Position numbers and translations under genes: made by a program. This document shows, in pieces, positions 11,512 through 20,700 of a stretch of 22,997 bases of DNA; the first letter of the stretch is position 1, and every line of letters begins with the position of its first letter. This DNA is from Echinostoma caproni (Eukaryota; Platyhelminthes; Trematoda; Plagiorchiida; Echinostomatidae). The notes under the pieces are model-generated. The model had not been told where the DNA came from. It ran no database searches and saw only the letters and a program-made list of their open reading frames with translations. The DNA is taken from positions 15,616-38,612 of the forward strand of contig UZAN01043966.1 of NCBI GenBank assembly GCA_900618425.1. The letters run 5' to 3'.

Positions 11512-11589
11512 GTCCACCGATTTCAGCTTATTTTGCTTCGTTACTTTACTGAATGATAATTTCACACTTATACGATTCGGAATTGTGAT
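11512..11589 (+). promoter_or_regulatory. Putative 5' UTR with splice acceptor upstream of NEK1 start
   Basis: A pyrimidine-rich run followed by gatttcag ends at 11526, leaving a 63-nt 5' UTR segment before the start codon at 11590. It could receive a cis-spliced 5' UTR exon or a trans-spliced leader, which flatworms use. The acceptor shape is seen and its use is inferred. No TATA box or other core promoter signal was recognised. Confidence 0.35.
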
Positions 11590-11715
11590 ATGGGTGATAT
11601 AAAGTCGTATGAAAAAGTGAGAAATATTGGAGAGGGGGCCTTTGGCAAAGCAATTTTGGTATTGTGCAAAAAGGAGAATGTGCATCGAGTTATTAAAGAA
11701 ATCAATATCAGCAAG
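11590..11715 (+). CDS. NEK1: NEK1 exon 1: start codon, glycine-rich loop, ATP lysine
   Basis: The exon encodes residues 1-42, from the start codon to NINISK-type sequence ending in K42. The Gly loop GEGAFGKA is at 14-21 and the catalytic lysine K36 lies in VIKEI. The start is chosen because it lies 13 codons before the Gly loop, which is the usual spacing in NEK kinases, and because no in-frame upstream ATG is needed. The exon ends in phase 0 at AAG before gtgagc. Confidence 0.93.
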
Positions 11716-14700
11716 GTGAGCACATTTCGATGTATTTGACAGTCATCTTGGATCAAAAGATGTCACCAAAAGAAAGAGAAGAGGCCCGTAAAGAGGTAAG
11801 TGGATGACTGGTAAATTTTCCCTCATTATATTTCGAAGGCAGCGAATAATCTAATTGTATAGATAGAAGTTAAACATGTGGAAAAGGATTTGTCATGCAA
11901 TGTTATAATGTTTCATCTGACGCTAAAAATGCTTTAAAGACATTACTCAGCTACTTCGTTCTTATCATGATTTGAGGACAGAAAGCGCTCATCGAGAATC
12001 ATAATTGTTCTACTGGAACTTTGTTTTGAGTTCAAATTTGCCATATTTTTTCTCCCCAACTTGCACAAGATATTTTACTGCGATAGAATACGTTGAATCT
12101 ATTTGTGTTCATTGCATAAATGTTAGTAAACCTATTGACTATAGTTTAATAAATCGCCAATATTCATACTCGATTTTACATTGTTTGCATTCATGAGTGA
12201 CATTTAATGATATAAAGCGAATCGCACCAGTAGTGCAAAGTTGATGCCGTTCCGAAGGTCGCTAGGAACATTTTTCGCCGACTCTCAATAAGCATTTGTA
12301 GTTGGACCGTGGTTTTAAAATGAGTCTGCTGTGGAATCTGTCTAGTTAGGTTTTTTTCATGATAGACAAACATCAGAATACATAATCGCTAACCTCAAAA
12401 GAAAATTTTCGGACAATACGTTTTGATTTCAAACTATACGCAATATATATTCTATAATGTACTATATATAAATTATTGTTTTTTTAACTATTCACGATGT
12501 GATGGAACCCGTTGTTTCATCCAAGTATTGTAAAAACTCACTGATTCCCTTTTTCTTGTCCCATTCGCTAAATTCAGGTGGCGGTGCTAGCTAAAATGAA
12601 TCATCCAAATATTGTCCGCTATTGTGATTCATTTGAAGGTGAGTTCTTTCTGTGAACGTTGTATCAGACTCACCGGTATGGAAAATAGACTGTGGCTCAT
12701 TGTATATCGTCATGGAGTACTGTGATCAAGGGGATTTGTATCACAAAATCAGTGCTCAAAAAGGAGTCCTTTTTCCGGAATCTCAGGTAGGTCCCCGCTT
12801 CATCGTGCATGCATAAATTCTCTTGTTTACAGATATTAGACTATTTCACCCAAATTGCATTGGCCTTGAAACACATACATGATCGAATGATTCTGCATCG
12901 CGACATCAAGACACAGGTATATTTGTGATTTGTTTGGCCGAGGATGACCAATGCACGTTTGTTTTGCAGAATATTTTTCTCACTTCTGATGGGAAACTTA
13001 AACTAGGTGATTTCGGCATCGCCAAAGTACTGAATCACACGTTGGATCTGGCACGTACGTGTATTGGGACACCATACTATTTGTCACCGGAAATATGTGA
13101 GAGTAAACCGTACAATCATAAAAGTGATATATGGGCATTGGGTTGCGTACTGTACGAGATGAGCACACTTAAACATGCGGTAAGTACCGGTTAGATTGGT
13201 CAAACAGGAATTTAGTTTGAAGCGGGAAATATGAAAAACTTGGTCCTGAAAATTATCCGGTACGTGCTCTCTTGCAACCGAGCTTAATGATATGATCGGT
13301 ATTATATAACTTTGTTTCTCTAGTGGAACGTATCCTCCGGTTTCGGCAAAATACAGCTATGAGCTGCGTTGTCTCATCTCCCAGCTGTTTCGACGAAATC
13401 CACGGTACGTGCGGTTTTGTTTCAATGGCAATCAACTTTTCTTGAACACATTTAGCGAAAGACCTTGCATCTCCACCATACTGAGAAAACCGTTTATTGC
13501 CAGACGTATACACCGATTTTTAACCGAAGAAGTAAGTTCTGATATGTGATGTGGTTCCATTTAAAAAGGCATTGAATGTAGAATTCGGAGTTTGGCAAGG
13601 TCATTCCCGAGTTAATTTACTTTATTTTTATAGTTTCTGTGCTCACCGATTTTACACGTTTTGCTCTCCCTTTGGCGGCCCATCACGTGATTTATCACAA
13701 ACCTGAATGATAGAAATTTTTAGTTTACCCAACATTGAACACTGATTTGGATTATTGTCATGTGGTTACCAATTTGGTCAAGGAAATGGTAAGTGGAATC
13801 AGAGAAAGCGGAAGGCAGGACTAAAGAAACCGAATTCAGGTAAACTATACCTTTTCAAATTCAAGTGAATCCTTTGTAACTTCAAATGAATCTAACCAAA
13901 AGCATTCTACTAGGAACCCCACAAAGCGATTAGTGTTTTTGCCGTCATATGTCACCGATCGAACCGGGTCCAGCAAAACCCCGTCCAGTCGGAGTGAACT
14001 GATTTATCCATAGATAAACAGGTGATTTTGAGTGAGTTACCGAGTAAGAACGACAGTTTCGGTGGGGTGGGGTGGGGTTTGACTGTTCGTCCCCCGACCC
14101 CACTCGGGAAAGCTATGTGCCTGACCGTTGATCGAGTGAGCCTAAGACAAGGATGAACTAACCCGGCGTTAACTGACATCGGTCGGCCAAACAAAGAAAC
14201 GATTCACGCCTAGATGGAACGATAAATCGGTTACCATGCTCAGGTGTGAATGTTGGAGTGAATGGTTGCATGAGTGGGTTCACTCTAGGCCCAGAGAGTA
14301 AATTCCAGTGAGGCAGAGGCCCCCTTGAATAACACCGATTCCTTTTGCATCAGATGCAATTTCAAAGAGGGACTTCGTCGTGCATAGAGCAAATAAAGTG
14401 TGGACTGAAAATCTAGGAAGCACCGTACAGATGTTTTCATCTGGTTGAGTCTCATCAGCAGTACGAATCCATTGACCCAACCGGGGATCGAACCCGGGGC
14501 CTCACAGGCAGAACATAAGCATACTACTCACTCGGCCACCGGGCAGCAAATCAGACCGTTTTTCATTTTCCATTAAGCTATATAGCACAACCCATCTTTT
14601 AGAGCTCTTTGTGAGTATCGCGCCTCACTGATCTCAGAACTACCTTCCGGAGTTATGACTCGGCTGGGAACTTTAACAATCTGACCATTTGTTACATGAG

Positions 14701-17700
14701 AATATTGAAGGATCTGATTTAACTGCAATTTTTTAAATATTTTTGGCATAGAAAGACACAATTGATAAGATAATTACCAATGGTAGAAGGATACTACGGA
14801 AGAATTTACTGTATTGCATCTGAACAGTGAGATTAAATTTGAACTCACTAGCTAACAGAAAGTACACTTTTTCTCTGCAACTCCCGTGTTACCTAATTCA
14901 TTTGATCCACAATGCTATGCCACCAATGCCAAAATACTGTCACTTATATCTTCTCCTTTGTTACTTAACTTCGGTGCATAGGTTCTTATCCTCGTTGCAT
15001 CATTTAACATCCTCGTCGCACCTATTCACAACCTGATTACATTTCTATGATCCTTTTAGTTCATTGAGTGGGATATATGGTGATAAGGATAACTCAGTTA
15101 TCCATGATTATACCTGGTACTTCAAGAGGTATTAAGTAGAGGTAGGCACAATATTCGACCCACGGTTGCCTTAGTCCTAAAATCCTAGAAATATATTACA
15201 GAGTGACATAGAAGGAGAATAGATGCACGAGCTCCACAGTTTAACATATTCTGCCATATCACTCCTTATATGGAACCATTGAGTAAGTCATTGACGGTGT
15301 TCCCAATTTGGAAACCTAATGTGACCAACTTGACCAACGTCATTCCCTTATGCCTCAGTCTGACCTTCCTTCTGGCAACTACCAGTAACCTTAGCAAAAG
15401 TTGCACTCTGTTAAGAAACCCGTCTGCTGCAATGCATATTAGATGCTCCAAACACCGCAACTCACGAAAGCCAAGTACCAGCGTTAGTGCACAAGTGAGA
15501 CTACTTAGTAATCTTCGCCAAGCCTGGAAATTGGGTGTAACATTATCCCACCAGATTCGTCTAGTGTGGCGTAGGCACTGGTGTTTGAGCGCCAATAGTC
15601 TGTGGATATACTCCTCACTGTTTATAGCTTCCATCTACACCAACAGTAGAAAGGGACCTTTTTCCAAACTTCGACCTGAGTAAATATATATATATATATA
15701 CCACATGCCTAGGAAGAACTGAGAAGTTTGCCACAATTTCGTCTGTTTTTGGAGCATCAGAAATGAATGGTTTGTTCATGAAAGATGGACTTATCCGGCT
15801 TAACCCCGGGAGTTACTGAGTAAAAACCGCCATGCTGTTGTTTCGTCTCTGTATAAAGATTCAAAAGCTTTTCAATAAGAAGTGACACGTTAACTCTGCT
15901 TGATGAACCCACCCTTCCATTACTGGACGAAATTCCTCAAACTATTTCACACATACGGATCGGTTTGTTTACAGACTAGGATGATGTTCTGTAATATTAG
16001 AAATGCAAGAGATGATTATCAGTGTTAGTTCGAAACTCTATGCTAAATGAACACCTAATCAAAGTTGTATTTTTATGAATCAAACCACTTTGATTCATGA
16101 ACGTGAATATTTTTTTCTGGACCCTTTTGTAGTTGGTTTACCATACCAAATGGACTCATATCTACGTGTTTATCAGAAAAGATCTGCTCTCTGTGTTTTA
16201 CACTAGGTCTAGAAATGGTTGCAAGAGGTCAGATACGGTTACAAAGCAAGTTCAAAAAATTTCAAGATCCGCCTTCACCTACTGCATGTTGGATTTCGGT
16301 GATCTTGATACCTTTCCCAATTCACGATCAACAGACTAGATCATAAGTGCTCTTCAAACACCTTGTTTTTTGGTTTCACTGAAGGATCATTTCGATGGAA
16401 AAATATTCCACTAGTCTGTTTGAATAAATTTAAATTTCGTTACTCTCCGTAATCGGGCTCAGTTCAGTTCAGTTTTTACCATCATTAATCATGCACTGTC
16501 GTGCCCCGGTTTGGGTTGCTGTCTTTTGGTGCCCCATTTGGATAAAAGAGCAGAATGAAGATTGGAATGTTGGAAGCAACTTCAAGCGGAAGATGGAGAA
16601 TTCATATAGAATAGTGATAGGGGAATAATGAGTGGATGCACGAGCGCCACTGTTTGCGACACCCAGCCATATCACTCAGTGTCTCTAGCCATCGGTGATC
16701 ATCATCCCGAGGTCCCCAGTCAGGGAGCCTAACGTGGCCTATGTGACCTAGTCTCCCGGTTAGGGTTTTCATACCCTCATGCCAGGCTCAACTTGCTGGT
16801 TAAGATAAGCATCTCTTAACACAGCTGGCACGTTTATCCTTCTGACTTTCTGGTACTAGTGTCAACCTTGGTCGATCACGATATCCCAAGTATATGCTTT
16901 CGGAGACCTGCAACAGTAGTTCTGTATGATTACTTTAGTTTTTTCTTCGTGTTGATTGCCTATTTCTAGGCATCTCATCACTTTCAGACTTTCTTTATTC
17001 TATTTTCCCAATAGATTCAACGAAAATCGGAAGAGTATAAGCACTCGAACACGCAATTATGCTCACATTTACTCTCTGTGTACAGTGGTCAAAATTCAGC
17101 ACCGTATGGTGATCTCGGTTGAACTTACATGCAAACATATAACTTTTGACACAAACAATTTGGCCTGACAGTTGAATGCTGCATTAACTTTCTGCCAACG
17201 TACTGACGATGCGTCAAAAGATTTTCTATCAGAAAACATATGGCTGCATGTAGTAGTCACCGGTGAACATTGTGTCGTTTTAGAACAAAGNATACATAAG
17301 TTGTTTCGATCTTGTTGCGTCTCATCAGCAATGCGAATTCATCAACCCAACTGAGGAACGCCCCCAGGACATCACATGCAAAACACAAGTATACTACCCA
17401 ATTTGCCTTGGAACTTGGAACTTTTCTCAGATCGAATGATAGCCGTGGAGACCAATGCAAGATGAGCGAGATGAGACGCCAGCAATCAGTTTCCCAAGAT
17501 AGGTTTTGTCACATTGTTTATGAACAAAACGAAAAATTCCTATCAACTTGAATTCGGTCAAGTGATTAGTGTACTTGCGTTCCTCGTTTGAGGCTCCTCC
17601 TTCGATACTCATTTGGGTCGATGGACTTGAACTGATACTGCGACACAACAAGGTCGAAACAACTGTACAATACCTCGTAGCTTTTCAGTTTACATTTCTT

Positions 17701-20700
17701 TTGCTCCGTATGCGAAGAAGTTTATTATAACCTCTGATTAAATCCTCCCCCACTTCCTAGATAACGATGAATCAATCACTACGAATTTCCACTTTTCTCT
17801 CCACATATGCTATACTGATTCTACACAATTTTCTGACGCATGCACCATTCTGGTTAACAATTTATTCTCCTCCATTTGGCCTACTCTCGTGGTGTTTTAG
17901 CAAGTTGCGGAGGAATTTAGTCACACTGTTCTGCATCGCTCAAAGTCCCAGCCGCAAGATGCACGCTCCGGTGGAACACCCCAACTGAATGGATGCAAAA
18001 GAGCCACTTCTAGTCCAAGCTCGAGGCCCAGCAAACCAATTATGGCGAAAAAACCGAAGGCGTCGTAAGTGATTAACCAAAACCTTTACTGCAATTGAAT
18101 TATTTCTGGGTCTTTTTGCTATATCCCATGCTATCCCTGACTCATCCATCGACCTTTCATTTATTAAACAAAGAATATCAAAAGAAACCTGAAAAATAAT
18201 TGTTTTTTGCAAATAACGTATTCACCTATTTTAGAGATGTTCGAAAACCGTTAGTGTAAATCAGTTGCTGGGACTCCGTTGTTATCAACGGGGTTATATC
18301 CATCAGTCGAATATAGGTCTCAGTTGGTCATATTGTTGATTTACAAAGCGATCAAGGGAAGCTATCACCTTAGTTTCAGTAAGTGCAACCAAAAAATAAA
18401 AAGTATTCAAATATGTAAGTTGAAACAAACAAAAGAGCATTGATATTCTTGTCTTTCTGATTTTCTGTATTTCAGTTCCTCTCATCTTTCTCATTTGTAC
18501 CCAAATATCCTTTTCCATTATTGTTGTTGTCTGGTTGACCACTGAACCTCTCCATTTTCTTTTCGACTCCACTTTCAACTTTCCTTTCTTCTCCTATTCT
18601 TCATCCCAGTGGGCAGCCAAAAGACAGCAACCAAAACCGGTGCTCGGATATGCGTGGTTAATGGTTGTTCAAACTGAAACTGAAAAACTGGTGCATGATA
18701 ATAGCAGTCAGTGATCAGCGCAAATTTAAAATAGGCAATCTCTGTCATTTGTCCGGCTACATGAAGTTGAATCTGGGCCGTCTAGGCACCTTTCTGCTTC
18801 CTCTATTGATTCCATTTGAGCTTTGAAGTCACCAGCGACTACTAAGACGTCCGTTGAGTGAATACCTTGGAGCTGTCGAGAAAGATCATTGTAATGGACA
18901 TCCTTCTTTCCAAATGCACTGCAATCAGTCTATGCGTACAAGGATGAGAAGAACAGGCAGCGATGCCTTGTTCTGTTGCTGTCGACCCGTTCTGAGCAGT
19001 CGAGACGTAGGGACAACATTGGTTTGATCACTAATCCAGTCAAAAAATGAGCGCTTAGCCTTGACACTTAGCGTAACCGATAGTTAGACACTGAGCGATA
19101 TGGCTGGGTGTCGTAAACAGTGGCGTTCGTGCATCTCCTTAATTTCTTTACAATCTGAGATCACTGAACTTCTCCATTTTCTTTTCAACTCCACTTTCAA
19201 CTTTCCTTNTGCATGATAAGAGCAGTCAGTGGTCAGCGCAAATTTAAAATAGGCAATCTATGTCATTTGTCCGGCTACATGAGGTTGAATCTGGGCCGTC
19301 TAGGCACCTTTCTGCTTCCTCTATTGATTCCATTTGAGCTTTGAAGTCACCAGCGACTACTAAGACGTCCGTTGAGTGAATACTTTTGAGCTGTCGAGAA
19401 AGATCATTGTAGTAGACACCCTTCTTTGCAAATGCACTGTGATCAGCCTATGCATACAAGGATGAGAAGAACAGGCAGCGACGCCTTGTTCTGTTGCTAT
19501 CGACCCGTTCTGAACAGTTGAGACGTAGGGACGACATTGGTTTGATCACGAATCCAGTCAAAGAATGAGCGCTTGGCCTTGACACTTAGCGCAATCCCAA
19601 CGCCTATAATACCGCGGCGTTCAGATACCAAATTGCCCGACATATGGAGAAAGAAACATGAGGGTGAGGTTCAGTCTGAAGAATGTAGTAGTAGAATGTA
19701 GTAGTAGTAAGGTATGTGGGGATTCGCATGCGTGATTCTGAGACACAGCATACGTCCGCATCAAAGGTGCCAACGGTTCTAACCAATCCAGCTTGTTGAC
19801 CGATCTGACTGAACGTGCGAACNTATATATATCCAGAAACAAATATCTAAAACAAATAAAATAACTATATAAAAAGTTGAACACCGCTGCTGATAGTTCT
19901 GCAGATCCACTGAGGCCATAATTGAAGCCGGTGAACATTTCCTACTTTCATTATATTTTTAATTATGTGATTCATGAAGCCAATTCCAACATATTCACTT
20001 AAAACATCTCGATTAATGCAAAACCGCCCCATTTTGACTCTGAGAGATCCGCATGAACAAGACATAGAAGGAACCAATCCATTAATCGTGAACAGCGAAT
20101 CAGTGAAACGTGGCATATCAAAGCGATGAACTTATCAGTATACATGGGTTCAGTTCACCGAATCCTCTATTAAACCATAAGGCCCCTATCAAGTGGAAGT
20201 TCAAAAACTTGAAACGTAAATACCGAATCTGCTGGAATGTTAATGTTGAAACGTTTTCCCCATATTTTATGATACATTTTAAAATATCACTAGTCCATAC
20301 CTTTCATGACAGAATTACGTTCTTCAGAATAAGTCATTTTATTTCTCTTTTTTGTGAACAGAGATTTATCGGCAATCAAGAAAGTGGCTCGATCCCGTTG
20401 TTCTGAACCCGGATCTCCAGCGGCGAACAGAAATTCGGGCGTTACCACACCGTCCTCGGCCAGTTCGAACGCCGATCCGGAGCAAAGGAAAAAGGTAGAA
20501 AATTGTTTGATAGAATTCAGTCGACGAAGGCAGAAAGAAGTGGTTGAAAAACAGCAGGTAATTTCCCTACATTACATGTTCTTCTCTGCTAGTCGTTCCG
20601 AGGATAGTAAAAATAATACCACTTTTGTAAGCTATTGAATAAAACAGTGTATTTGCACTCAGTATGCCCTCAGTGAGAATGTCGCTGTATGCGCAACACT

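Larger units (their letters stand above)
13532..17900 (+). other. NEK1 intron 9, 4369 nt, packed with repeats
   Basis: This intron lies between the last kinase exon and the linker exon. It holds a G-rich run, a complete minus-strand SINE, a minus-strand RTE 3' domain, a TA microsatellite, a minus-strand RTE 3' tail and an inverted pair of SINEs. The stretches 13545-14050 and 15710-16450 show nothing I can identify, and the small open frames there have no family resemblance. Confidence 0.75.
18065..20361 (+). other. NEK1 intron 10, 2297 nt, rearranged RTE array
   Basis: The intron runs from gtaagt to gtgaacag. From about 18535 to 19823 it is made of RTE fragments in alternating orientation. 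18065-18530 and 19830-20350 show no recognised feature. Confidence 0.75.

Noticed and set aside
14478..14556. A functional tRNA gene on the minus strand
   Set aside because: Boxes A and B are good, but the acceptor and anticodon stems do not pair and the sequence continues into a body shared with other dispersed copies. It is a SINE head.
15270..15683. 137-codon open frame on the plus strand
   Set aside because: It is the antisense shadow of the minus-strand RTE 3' domain at 15185-15640.
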